Assembly: GCF_020405225.1 (NCBI RefSeq)
Contig: NZ_CP084472.1
Location: forward strand, 62,001 to 126,000
DNA: 64,000 nucleotides
Origin: Natrinema sp. DC36
GTDB taxonomy: Archaea; Halobacteriota; Halobacteria; Halobacteriales; Natrialbaceae
Direction of reading: 5' to 3'
Under the pieces are notes generated by a model. The model worked only from the letters and a program-made list of their open reading frames with translations, did not search any database and was not told the origin of the DNA. Each line of letters begins with the position of its first letter. Positions within the stretch are counted from its first letter, which is position 1. Shown here piece by piece: positions 7,722 to 15,126 of this stretch. Both the position numbers and the translations under genes were made by a program.

Positions 7722-8741
7722 TCAGCAGAGCTCCTCGAGCAACTCGTCGGTCTCGAAGCGGATCACGTCGGTCGCGGGCGCGCCGAGCGCGTCGGCATAC
7801 GCCGCAACTGCTTCGCGGGCGTCCTCGTCGTCCTCGAGAGCGGCGGTGTTTATCGCACCGGCGACGACCCGACTCCCCGCGACCGGTTCGGCGACGCTCT
7901 CGTAGAGATCGACGTAGGTGGGGACCGACGGCAGCGAGAACGACTCGTAGCCGTGGATCGACTCCCGGCCGGCCTCGTGACAGAGCACGAGCGTATCGGC
8001 CATCGACCCGTGGAGGATTCCGAGGGTGACCGGCGAGTACGCCGGGTGGACGATGCTTCCCTGGCCCTCGACGAAGAGGTAGTCGTGCTCGTCGCCCTTT
8101 TCGAGGATCATCTCCTCGACCGCGCCCGCGGTGAAGTCGCTGACGACGCGGTCGATCGGGGTGCCCCAGCCCTCGATCATGATTCCGGTCTGGCCCGTCG
8201 GGATCACGGCTGCGTCGTGGCCGGCCGCGCGGGCGTCGCGGGCTAGTTCCATCGTGGTCGTCATCTTGCCGACCGAGCAGTCGGTGCCGACGGTGAGGAT
8301 CACCTCGGCGGCGACCTCGCTCGCGACGCCCTGGCTGACCGTGAGATCCGCCGGCGGCTTCCGAACGTCTCGAATCTCGCAGTCGTTTTCGGCCGCCAAC
8401 CGGGCGAACTCCTCGTCGTCGGCGAGGAACGTGTGTAGTCCCGAGATCACGTCACAGCCGTCCTCGAGGGCCGTCCGAACGTCTTCGCGCCAGCTCTCGT
8501 CGAAGCCGCCGCCGATCGGGGCGATGCCGATCAGCAGGGCGTCGACGGCGGCCGGTTCGATGTCGGCCATCCCGGCGACGATCGGTGCGTCCTGCACGTC
8601 CGGGACGAAGTCGGAGACGCGTCGACCGCCGTTCTTCCGGTCGAGGACGGCGACGACGTCGTGGTCGGCGTACCGGAGGACGCCGAGGGCGGTCTTGGCC
8701 CGGTCGGGGAACCTCTCGTGGGCGAGGATCGCGATTCGCAT
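7722..8741 (-). CDS. DUF1611 P-loop protein (DgcN-like)
   Basis: 339 residues starting MRIAILAHERFPDRAKTALG. An N-terminal Rossmann-like domain (DAPIVAGMADI, IGIAPIGGGFDESWR) is followed by the P-loop GTDCSVGKMTT at residues 152-162 and the later block VEGQGSIVHPAYSPVTLGI. This is the layout of the DUF1611 family. In marine bacteria a DUF1611 protein, DgcN, is reported to acetylate D-glutamate and to act with the epimerase-family racemase DgcA. Here the partner epimerase gene follows after one base. A divergent MFS gene lies upstream. Family membership is fairly clear; acetyltransferase activity in an archaeon is inference. Confidence 0.8.
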   Translation of the reverse strand: MRIAILAHERFPDRAKTALGVLRYADHDVVAVLDRKNGGRRVSDFVPDVQDAPIVAGMADIEPAAVDALLIGIAPIGGGFDESWREDVRTALEDGCDVISGLHTFLADDEEFARLAAENDCEIRDVRKPPADLTVSQGVASEVAAEVILTVGTDCSVGKMTTTMELARDARAAGHDAAVIPTGQTGIMIEGWGTPIDRVVSDFTAGAVEEMILEKGDEHDYLFVEGQGSIVHPAYSPVTLGILHGSMADTLVLCHEAGRESIHGYESFSLPSVPTYVDLYESVAEPVAGSRVVAGAINTAALEDDEDAREAVAAYADALGAPATDVIRFETDELLEELC

Positions 8742-8866
8742 ACCCGGAAATGGACGAGGGAGTACTTGAACTTCCGGCTGACGGCTCCGAAAACGGTGGG
8801 TCGAATCGACGTTGGACGGGATCGACGATCGCCACAACTTACCTGTTCGCGTCCAAGGGACGCGTC

Positions 8867-10243
8867 ATGGCGGATCGCTGGCTCGGCGCGTGGGGACTCG
8901 GCTCGGTCGCGTTCGGCGGCGCGTCCCTTCTGGTCCCGCTCTACATCGTGGAACTCGGTGCATCGCCGGTCCAGCTGGGCGTGCTGGCGGCGACGGCCGC
9001 TGGCGTCGCCGCACCCGGGGCGATCGCGTTCGGCCGCCTCGCGAACCGGGTCGCCCACCGCCGATTGCTGGTGCTCGCGACCCTGATCGGCGTCGCGGTT
9101 TCGCTGGCCGCGATCCCCTTTCTCACCTCAATTTCGGCGGTTATCGCCGCGAACGCGGTCCTCTGGTTGTTCGTCTCGTCGATCGGGCCGGTCCTGACAA
9201 TGCTCGTCGTCGACGACGCCCCGGAATCCCAGTGGAGCGAACGGATCGGGCTCGTAAACAAGTATCAGGGCTACGGCTGGGCCGGCGGCCTCGTCATCGG
9301 CACGGTCTGGCCGGCCGTCGGGAGTCGACTGCTCGCGGCCGACGAGATCACGCGGACGCTGTGCTGGGTGCTCGCGGCCTGCGCCGGTATGAGTGCGATC
9401 CTGGCGGCGCGAACACTCCCACGGCCAGAACCGTCGGCTCACGTCACGGACGAGCGCGCTGCTCGTCGGATCGGTCGGCTCCTCGCGAGCTCCAGCCGGG
9501 GCGTCAGAGGGGCCACGGTCTCGTTCTCGCCGACCCGACTCTACTGGTCGACGCGCGGAATCGATCCCCGACGACTCGCGACCCACCTCGAGCCGCCGAT
9601 GGCCACGTACTTCGTCGCCGGGGCGTTCTTCTTTACCGGCTCGGCCGCCTTCTGGGCACCGCTCCCGCTGTTCCTGACCGACGCCGGCTTCGATTCGGGA
9701 CAGGTATTCGCGCTCTATCTGGCCTCGAGCCTCGGCTCCGCGGTCTGTTACGAGGCTGCCGGACGGCTTTCGGGGCGGTACGACGTTCGGCTCCTGCAGA
9801 CCGGCGTCCTCGCCGCGAGAGGAGTGTTGTTCCCGGTAACCGTCGGTGTGGCGGGGCTGGCTGCGACCGTCGCCTTCGGAACCGCCGGTATCGTCCTCGC
9901 CCTTATCGGAATCACGTGGGCGGGGATCGCCGTCATCGGGACGGCGATCGTTACCCGGCTCGCGCCGCCGGGCCTCCGCGGGGAGGTACTCGGGGCCTAC
10001 GTCGCGCTGGGGGCACTGGGCGGCGCGCTCGGCGGCGTCCTCGGCGGGTGGATTGCCACTCTCGGCTACACCGTGGCGTTCGGCGTCGCAGGTGGACTCG
10101 TCCTCCTCGGTGCGGCCCTGGTCGTCTCGCTCGAGGCGCTTTCGGGCGGCGGTCGCGCCGTAACAGCACCGCCGGAACCCGAAGGCGGGGTCGAGACGGT
10201 CGGCGACGAGATCGCGATGCAGGCAGCAAACCGCGAGGAGTAG
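8867..10243 (+). CDS. MFS transporter
   Basis: 458 residues with twelve likely membrane segments, six on each side of a long cytoplasmic loop (about residues 185-245, rich in R and S). The loop between segments 2 and 3 holds GRLANRVAHRRLLVL, a weak form of the MFS motif A (GxxxDRxxRR). The C-terminal half has several Gly-rich helices (YVALGALGGALGGVLGGW). It starts with MADRWLGAWGLG. It is divergent from the DUF1611/epimerase pair, with 125 bases between the starts, so it may import or export their substrate; that link is positional only. Confidence 0.8.
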   Translation: MADRWLGAWGLGSVAFGGASLLVPLYIVELGASPVQLGVLAATAAGVAAPGAIAFGRLANRVAHRRLLVLATLIGVAVSLAAIPFLTSISAVIAANAVLWLFVSSIGPVLTMLVVDDAPESQWSERIGLVNKYQGYGWAGGLVIGTVWPAVGSRLLAADEITRTLCWVLAACAGMSAILAARTLPRPEPSAHVTDERAARRIGRLLASSSRGVRGATVSFSPTRLYWSTRGIDPRRLATHLEPPMATYFVAGAFFFTGSAAFWAPLPLFLTDAGFDSGQVFALYLASSLGSAVCYEAAGRLSGRYDVRLLQTGVLAARGVLFPVTVGVAGLAATVAFGTAGIVLALIGITWAGIAVIGTAIVTRLAPPGLRGEVLGAYVALGALGGALGGVLGGWIATLGYTVAFGVAGGLVLLGAALVVSLEALSGGGRAVTAPPEPEGGVETVGDEIAMQAANREE

Positions 10244-10391
10244 CGGGCCGCTCTCGGGCGATTGTTTCGCCCTCGCGATCTATTGGCAGTACTATTTCAC
10301 TGCCCGCAACGACTACCGGTAGCCGACCGACCCGATAAACCGAAATCAACGGTCGGTGGGCTTATGTTGCTGAACTGTGTTAACTTGCACC

Positions 10392-10586
10392 ATGAATGGC
10401 GTCCTGAACGAGACGACGAACAAGATCCACCGGCACGAATCCGGCCGTTCCGACTTCCAGACGACCTGCGGAGCGACCTCCCACGTCGCTCACGACGATC
10501 TCCGACTGGTTCCCGTCGAGCGGGCGGTCAGTGACGCGGACGCGAACAGATGCGGTCGCTGTTTCGACGACGGCGGCGGCTACTGA
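10392..10586 (+). CDS. small zinc-binding haloarchaeal protein (64 aa)
   Basis: 64 residues, MNGVLNETTNKIHRHESGRS to the C-terminus CGRCFDDGGGY. It carries C28 and H33 (TTCGATSHVAHD) plus a terminal CxxC, which together could bind one zinc. Proteins of this shape, with the HRHESGRSDF start and the CGRCFxDGGGY end, recur across haloarchaea without a known function. A TATA-like CTTATGTT lies about 27 bases upstream. It is convergent with the Vms1-like gene, leaving 27 bases between the stops. Confidence 0.7.
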   Translation: MNGVLNETTNKIHRHESGRSDFQTTCGATSHVAHDDLRLVPVERAVSDADANRCGRCFDDGGGY

Positions 10587-10613
10587 CGGTCCGATATCGT
10601 CCGAAGCGCGGAC

Positions 10614-11543
10614 TCACAGCACCCGAAGCTCCGTCGTCCAGAACGACCGGACGGCATCCGCGAGCGCCGGCTTCGGATCGCCGGTCGCGTCGACGGCGGC
10701 CGTCGCGGTCGGCTCGAGTCCCGATTCGTCGACGAGCGCGTCGACGGTGCCTCGCTGCCCGACGAGATAGAGCGGCGTGTCGGCCCGTTCGCCCCCCGGT
10801 TCGTACGCCGCCAGCGCGTCGCGACAGCGCTCGAGGTGGTCGTCGATCTGCCCGTCGCGAATCCGCTCGAACCGGGCCTGCGAGAACCCGCCCTTCGAGT
10901 GACTCCCCTTGACGTCGCTCTCGAAGCCCCGGTAGTCGACGCGCTCGTCGTCCTCGTAGACGCCGAGGGCGAACAGATCGGTCCGGACCAGCGCGACCGC
11001 GTGTCGGCCGGTCGGCAGGAACCACTCCCGCTCGAGGGCGAACCGATCGCGCCAGGCCGCGCCGACGCCGGGGGTGATCGGCGGCTCGAGCGTCACGGCG
11101 AGCAATCCGGCGTCGTCGACGCAGCACAGACACGGCGCGGCGTCGTCGACGAGCGCAACTCGATCGCCGAGCACGTCGTCCAGATCCGCACGGACCGATT
11201 CGGGCACCGCGTCGTCCACGCCGGCAGTCAGCGCGCCTTCGGGACCCGTTCGGAGGGACGCCAGCAGGTCGAGGACCGCCTCGAGCCGGGGGCCGCGAAG
11301 CTGGTCGCGGCGTCGGACGGTCAGTTCGGTCTCGTTCGCGTCCACTCGCTCGAGTTCGCCCTCGAGTTGGGCGATCCGATCCTCGAGCCGGTTGATCCGC
11401 TCTTCGGCGTCCTGTCGTGCGGTGGCGGCCTCGGCCCGCCGTTCGGATTCGGCCTCGTAGCGCTTTCGCAACCGCTCGTTTTTCTCTTCGAGTTCGTCGA
11501 TGCGAGCGTTGAGAGAGGTGCGGCCGAGTAACCTATCGAGCAT
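10614..11543 (-). CDS. Vms1/Ankzf1-type (VLRF1) peptidyl-tRNA release factor
   Basis: 309 residues. The first ~70 form a charged coiled coil (RIDELEEKNERLRKRYEAES). The rest is an eRF1-like fold; the signature GSHSKGGFSQARFERIRDGQ at about residues 212-231 matches the VLRF1 loop of Vms1/ANKZF1, whose conserved glutamine (here in FSQ) is needed to release nascent chains from stalled 60S-type subunits. A rescue role in ribosome quality control is therefore expected. The coiled coil may replace the eukaryotic ankyrin and zinc-finger parts. The ATG used gives MLDRLLGRTSLNARI. It is a single-gene unit next to the DUF5802 gene. Confidence 0.8.
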   Translation of the reverse strand: MLDRLLGRTSLNARIDELEEKNERLRKRYEAESERRAEAATARQDAEERINRLEDRIAQLEGELERVDANETELTVRRRDQLRGPRLEAVLDLLASLRTGPEGALTAGVDDAVPESVRADLDDVLGDRVALVDDAAPCLCCVDDAGLLAVTLEPPITPGVGAAWRDRFALEREWFLPTGRHAVALVRTDLFALGVYEDDERVDYRGFESDVKGSHSKGGFSQARFERIRDGQIDDHLERCRDALAAYEPGGERADTPLYLVGQRGTVDALVDESGLEPTATAAVDATGDPKPALADAVRSFWTTELRVL

Positions 11544-11572
11544 CCGACCGAAATCGGGAAGCGTGGCTACTT

Positions 11573-11965
11573 CTAGGTTCCGGCGCTCGGCGGCTCGTCA
11601 CCGGTCGGCCCCACGTTGTCGGCTCGCAAGCCGCCGGCGAACGAGAGCAGCTGACGGGCGCGCTCGCGCCGGGCCAGAAACACCTCCCGGAGTGAGGGAG
11701 GGTTCCGGACGTCGGTCCCCTCGAGCATCGACTCCGGCAACGCGAGCGTGTTCGCCGGGACGGCGTCCGCTCCGTGAACCGGGAAGTGACTGGTCTCGAG
11801 TTTCATCACCAGCGGCGCGTCGAGTCGCTCGAGGCCGTCGCCGGTAGCGTACACTTCCTCGTTGATGCGTTCGTGCTGGTCGCTGTGCATGAGTGCGTGT
11901 TCCCCGTCCGTCGGGGTCACGTAGAGACGTCCGAGATAATAGCTTCGCGAGAACACCTCGAACAT
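11573..11965 (-). CDS. DUF5802 family protein
   Basis: 130 residues beginning MFEVFSRSYYLGRLYVTP. The conserved pattern RLYVTPxxGxxALMHxxQHExINEEVYATG fits the haloarchaeal DUF5802 family, whose function is not known. A possible ATG 15 bases earlier (MVSITM) is rejected because a TATA box (TTATATCA) lies about 30 bases before the MFEV start, which would place transcription start between the two ATGs. The C-terminal 40 residues are basic and then Gly/Pro-rich, probably disordered. Confidence 0.75.
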   Translation of the reverse strand: MFEVFSRSYYLGRLYVTPTDGEHALMHSDQHERINEEVYATGDGLERLDAPLVMKLETSHFPVHGADAVPANTLALPESMLEGTDVRNPPSLREVFLARRERARQLLSFAGGLRADNVGPTGDEPPSAGT

Positions 11966-11991
11966 GGTAATAGATACCATGGCCCGAAGTG

Positions 11992-11999
11992 ATATAACT
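11992..11999 (-). promoter_or_regulatory. TATA box of the DUF5802 gene
   Basis: On the minus strand this reads AGTTATATCAC, a strong archaeal TATA element, centred 30 nt before the preferred ATG at 11965. It decides between two in-frame starts. Confidence 0.6.
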
Positions 12000-12465
12000 G
12001 TTGGCGGGTAGGTTTATCCCGACGCGCTATCAGTGCGTTCTCCGTTCGGCGGTCGCTCGGGCAATGTTCGGAAGGATCGGTCGCGGATCGATCCTATTAG
12101 ATTTCAGATAGTGTCCGGTCAGCGGCCGCTTCGCTTGGGTCCTCACCCACCGGGGGAGATGTCACGATCACCCCCGTTGCAGTAGCGCTGACTGTGGCGT
12201 CTCTCCGATCACGGTATCGGCGTTCACGGCGCCTCGCCGGACGCAGTAGCGACCAATCGTGATGCAACTCCGACCGGAGTAGCAAGTGATTGATGCCTCG
12301 CTCTCCGAGTGAAACGATTTGAACCATCCGCTAAACACCGGTGAACCGGGCCCGCAAACCGTCGGCTGATCGAATCCGCTGACGGATACTCCACCCGCCT
12401 TGAACGCTCAAAACGAATCTCAGCGCTCGGTCGGTGCGATTAAACGGTTCGAACGAAGCTCCGTC
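12000..12465. other. intergenic region, no convincing gene
   Basis: About 470 bases between divergent genes. A TATA-like AGGTTTATCC lies near 12010-12019 on the plus strand, but the reading frame that follows the first ATG (near 12065) closes after 15 codons. A short inverted repeat ACTCCgaccGGAGT lies near 12268-12281. No tRNA, repeat array or coding frame with haloarchaeal composition was found. An unannotated small RNA from the TATA-like site is possible but unsupported. Confidence 0.4.
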
Positions 12466-12474
12466 TTTTTAGTA
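12466..12474 (+). promoter_or_regulatory. TATA box deciding the start of the coiled-coil protein
   Basis: TTTTTAGTA is centred 28 nt before the ATG at 12498 and only about 10 nt before the ATG at 12480, so it supports the downstream start. Confidence 0.6.
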
Positions 12475-12497
12475 CATTCATGCGAAAAAGAAAGACG

Positions 12498-13343
12498 ATG
12501 AGACGCACGCGATCGGTCGCTCTCCTGGTGACCCTCACCGTCGTCGGTCTGACTGTCGCGCTGCTCGCGAGCGGTGCCGTCGCGAACACGTTCGCGGCCG
12601 CCGACGCCGGCGGTTCACAGTCCGACTCGACGAACGCGTCCGTCGGGACGGTCATGCAGGCGAGCGCAGCCGATACGACAAACGGGGTGGAGTCGGGGAT
12701 GTTCGATGCGGCCTACGAGCGCGCCGACAACGAAAGCCGAGCAGCGGTGGTCAGCGAGCGGACTGACGCCCTCGAGGCGAAAGTAACTGCACTCGAGAAC
12801 GAACGCGTCGCTCTCGAGTCTCGACGCGGGGAGCTCTCCACAGGGGCTTACCGATCGCAAATGGCCCGGCTGACGGTTCAGATCGCCAGCCTCGAGCGGA
12901 CGATCGAACGAACGGAGTCCCGGGCCGACGAGGCCGGCATCGGCAGGGATCGGCTCGCTGAACTCCGAGGGAACGCGACCGCGATCCGCCAGGCCGCTTC
13001 GGAGCAGGCCGGACCGGACGTCGCGGCGGTCGCTCGGGGAGTGGCCGGCGGCGGACCTCCCGTTAATGACGCAGGGCCACCGGCCGATCGCGGCGGCCCC
13101 ACCAACGACGGGTCGCCGGGAGCCGGTCCCGATACCGGCTCGCCGGGATCCGCACCCGGTGAGACGGCGCCAGGAAACGGTTCGGGTGCGGGAACCGATC
13201 CTACCGGTCGATCGTCGGGAAACGGCGCTGAGAAACAGTCGCCCGGCGCGCCGCCGACCGATCCTGGCGAACCGGACGGCGAATCGAGCGATGGGTCCGA
13301 TACCGACTCAGGGACGCCCAGCGGAGCCGACGCCGACGACTGA
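12498..13343 (+). CDS. secreted coiled-coil protein with Pro/Gly/Ser-rich tail
   Basis: 281 residues. A Sec-type signal (MRRTRSVALLVTLTVVGLTV, then ALLASGAVA) is followed by an N-terminal helical region with a coiled coil around residues 80-150 (TDALEAKVTALENERVAL; QIASLERTIERTES). The last ~110 residues are a low-complexity tail of G, P, D, S, T and N, likely disordered and exposed. The pairing with a following ArsR-type regulator is common in haloarchaea, where such proteins carry DUF labels only. There is no C-terminal membrane anchor, so it may be released or bound non-covalently. Confidence 0.7.
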   Translation: MRRTRSVALLVTLTVVGLTVALLASGAVANTFAAADAGGSQSDSTNASVGTVMQASAADTTNGVESGMFDAAYERADNESRAAVVSERTDALEAKVTALENERVALESRRGELSTGAYRSQMARLTVQIASLERTIERTESRADEAGIGRDRLAELRGNATAIRQAASEQAGPDVAAVARGVAGGGPPVNDAGPPADRGGPTNDGSPGAGPDTGSPGSAPGETAPGNGSGAGTDPTGRSSGNGAEKQSPGAPPTDPGEPDGESSDGSDTDSGTPSGADADD

Positions 13344-13431
13344 TCTACTCTCACTCGGGTTCGAACCGCGTCGATCTGTCGCATACTGCGAGCAGACACG
13401 CTTTTCAGCGCCGATCACTAACGCTGTCTCG

Positions 13432-14091
13432 ATGGATTCCGCCGCGCTGTTGGATTTGCTCGGGAACGAAAACCGGAGGCGAATTCTCCAGTTACTCGCC
13501 CGGAAGCCGTGTTACGTCACTGAAATTTCTGAATACCTCGGCGTGAGTCCCAAGGCGGTCATCGAGCACCTGCGAAAACTCGAGGAGGCGGGGCTGATCG
13601 AGAGCCGCGTCGACGACCAGCGGCGGAAGTACTTCCACATCGCCCGGAACGTCCGACTCGAGGTGAACGTCTCGCCGTACGGCTTCGCGAGCAAGAGCGC
13701 CTACCCGGCCAACAGTAGTTTCGATATCACGACCTGTCGACATCTCTCCCTCGATATCTCGTGGGACGAAACCGAGGATCTCGACGAGCTACTCGCCGTG
13801 TTGGAAGATCTGGAACGGCTCGAAAACGAACTGTCGCTGGCCCAGCGATGGGTCCAGGGGCAGCTCTACGACGTGCTCGAGAACATCTCCGAGACCGTCG
13901 GTGCTGGCCCGGAGAGTCGGATCTACGCCGACCTGCTCGCCAGCGTCCGTTCGGAACCGAAATCGGTCGGTGAACTCAGCGAAGATATCGACGCTCCCCG
14001 CGAAGTCGTCGCCGACTTACTCGAGGTGATGGCCGACAACGGGGTCGTTCGCCGGACGGAACGCGGCTGGGAACTGACGACCAACGGCTAA
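13432..14091 (+). CDS. ArsR-family winged-helix regulator
   Basis: 219 residues. The N-terminal ~75 are a classical ArsR-type wHTH: LLDLLGNENRRRILQLLARK, CYVTEISEYLGVSPKAVIEHL, LEEAGLIESRVDDQRRKYFHI. A central part (SPYGFASKSAYPA; SLDISWDETEDLDELL) and a second C-terminal helical unit (PKSVGELSEDIDAPREVV; ADNGVVRRTERGWELT) that looks like another wHTH follow. No metal-binding Cys pair of classical ArsR sensors is seen. It lies 88 bases after the coiled-coil gene and could control it. The stop codon abuts the stop of the convergent gene with no bases between. Confidence 0.85.
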   Translation: MDSAALLDLLGNENRRRILQLLARKPCYVTEISEYLGVSPKAVIEHLRKLEEAGLIESRVDDQRRKYFHIARNVRLEVNVSPYGFASKSAYPANSSFDITTCRHLSLDISWDETEDLDELLAVLEDLERLENELSLAQRWVQGQLYDVLENISETVGAGPESRIYADLLASVRSEPKSVGELSEDIDAPREVVADLLEVMADNGVVRRTERGWELTTNG

Positions 14092-14754
14092 TCAGCCGAT
14101 ATCCTGCGAGAGTCCGTCGCGGAGGTCGCGACCGAAGTAGTAGCCCACGACGGACGCGAGGAGCCCGACGGTCGCGCCGACGGCGATGAGCGGCTGTCCG
14201 GAGCCGACGGCGATGAGGACGGTGTTGCTGATGACCGCCGCGACGCCGCCGACCGAGACGCCGGCGGCGCTCATCTCGAGATAGCGCCGTTTCGACGCGA
14301 GGAGCCCGATTATGAAGGCGACGGCGAACATGCCGATCATGCGGCCGGCAAACGGCAGGACGGTCGCCCCGGCCAGGACGCCGGCGCTGAGCACGCCGAC
14401 GAGCGCGAGATACTCCTTCGGCGAGAAGTATCGCCCGAGCGAGAGTCGCGACGTGATCGGTGAGAGCCACGATCGCGACGAGCCGGGCTCGGACCCGGAG
14501 TCGACCGTACCGTCGGCCTCGAGACCTCCGTCTTGCGTGCGATCGAACTCACTGAGCGGATCGACGCCGCTGTCGCCGCCCGCCGTGCTCCTCGCGGACT
14601 CGGATGGCCCGTCGTCGACGGTGGGACCCGACCCCGAGAGCAGGCGATCCGTCTCCTCGAGGAGATCGTCGGTCGCGGGGGCGTCCGGCTCCCGACTCTC
14701 GGTCACCTCGTCCGAACGGTCGCTCATGCTCGAAACCAGGCCGGCCTCCAACAT
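14092..14754 (-). CDS. membrane protein, DUF456-like
   Basis: 220 residues. The first ~120 are acidic, Ser/Gly-rich and likely disordered (DDLLEETDRLLSGSGPTVDD). The C-terminal 100 contain Gly-rich hydrophobic segments (EYLALVGVLSAGVLAGATVL; MIGMFAVAFIIGLLASKRRYL; AVISNTVLIAVGSGQPLIAV; LLASVVGYYFGRDLRDGL) that resemble DUF456 proteins. The start MLEAGLVSSMSDRSD is chosen because a TATA box lies 28 nt upstream; the alternative MSDRSDEVTE start at 14727 is also possible. It shares its promoter region with a divergent small membrane gene. Confidence 0.7.
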   Translation of the reverse strand: MLEAGLVSSMSDRSDEVTESREPDAPATDDLLEETDRLLSGSGPTVDDGPSESARSTAGGDSGVDPLSEFDRTQDGGLEADGTVDSGSEPGSSRSWLSPITSRLSLGRYFSPKEYLALVGVLSAGVLAGATVLPFAGRMIGMFAVAFIIGLLASKRRYLEMSAAGVSVGGVAAVISNTVLIAVGSGQPLIAVGATVGLLASVVGYYFGRDLRDGLSQDIG

Positions 14755-14778
14755 GGACCTTTCCCCCTCCGGCCGCAG

Positions 14779-14785
14779 GTTATAC
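14779..14785. promoter_or_regulatory. symmetric TATA box shared by two divergent genes
   Basis: GTTATAC reads GTATAAC on the other strand. Its centre (14782) is 28 nt from the ATG at 14810 on the plus strand and 28 nt from the ATG at 14754 on the minus strand, so one element could serve both leaderless transcripts. Confidence 0.55.
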
Positions 14786-14809
14786 GGTGGCGGCCATCCC
14801 ACCGATCCT

Positions 14810-15019
14810 ATGACCTGGGCCGCGACGGCCGCGTTCGGACTGCTCTCCGTCGGGACCGGAGCGTTCATTTACGTGCTCGTGGCGAACCTCGAGTCCCAGC
14901 CGGAGTATCCGGAACTGATGACGGACCTGCTTCGACTGCTCGGGATCGCAATCGCGGTTGTGGCACTCGGGATCGGGCTGGTCTTTCTCGTCGCCGCTGG
15001 CTATGCATATACGTGGTGA
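14810..15019 (+). CDS. small two-helix membrane protein (69 aa)
   Basis: 69 residues, MTWAATAAFGLLSVGTGAFI to the end AAGYAYTW. Two membrane helices (about 5-25 and 43-64) are joined by a short polar loop, ANLESQPEYPELMTDLLR. No family recognised. The gene is expressed divergently from the DUF456-like gene through a shared TATA box. Its last codons and its TGA stop form the first unit of a 21-bp tandem repeat, which suggests the 3' end was duplicated downstream. Confidence 0.65.
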   Translation: MTWAATAAFGLLSVGTGAFIYVLVANLESQPEYPELMTDLLRLLGIAIAVVALGIGLVFLVAAGYAYTW

Positions 15020-15092
15020 CTGTGTGTGTACATGTAGCGACAGTATATGCACATGTGGCGACAGCAAGCGTACACGTGGCGACAGCGTCGAA
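15009..15092. repeat. four tandem 21-bp units spanning a stop codon
   Basis: Cores ATACGTGGTGACTG (15009), ACATGTAGCGACAG (15030), ACATGTGGCGACAG (15051) and ACACGTGGCGACAG (15072) recur exactly every 21 bp. The first unit contains the TGG-TGA end of the preceding gene. In the same frame the later units would encode variants of Y-T-W-R-Q, so TGA and TAG in units one and two look like single-base changes from CGA/TGG-type codons. The units lie between convergent genes. Confidence 0.7.
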
Positions 15093-15126
15093 CGCTGCTC
15101 GTCCGAAAAATCGGTGAACGCGACCG

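Noticed and set aside
12097-12327. Possible 76-aa gene upstream of the coiled-coil protein
   Set aside because: An Arg-rich middle and no promoter at the right distance; it resembles non-coding DNA.
15009-15092. CRISPR-like array
   Set aside because: Units are directly adjacent 21-bp repeats without spacers and there are no cas genes, so this is a tandem repeat, not CRISPR.
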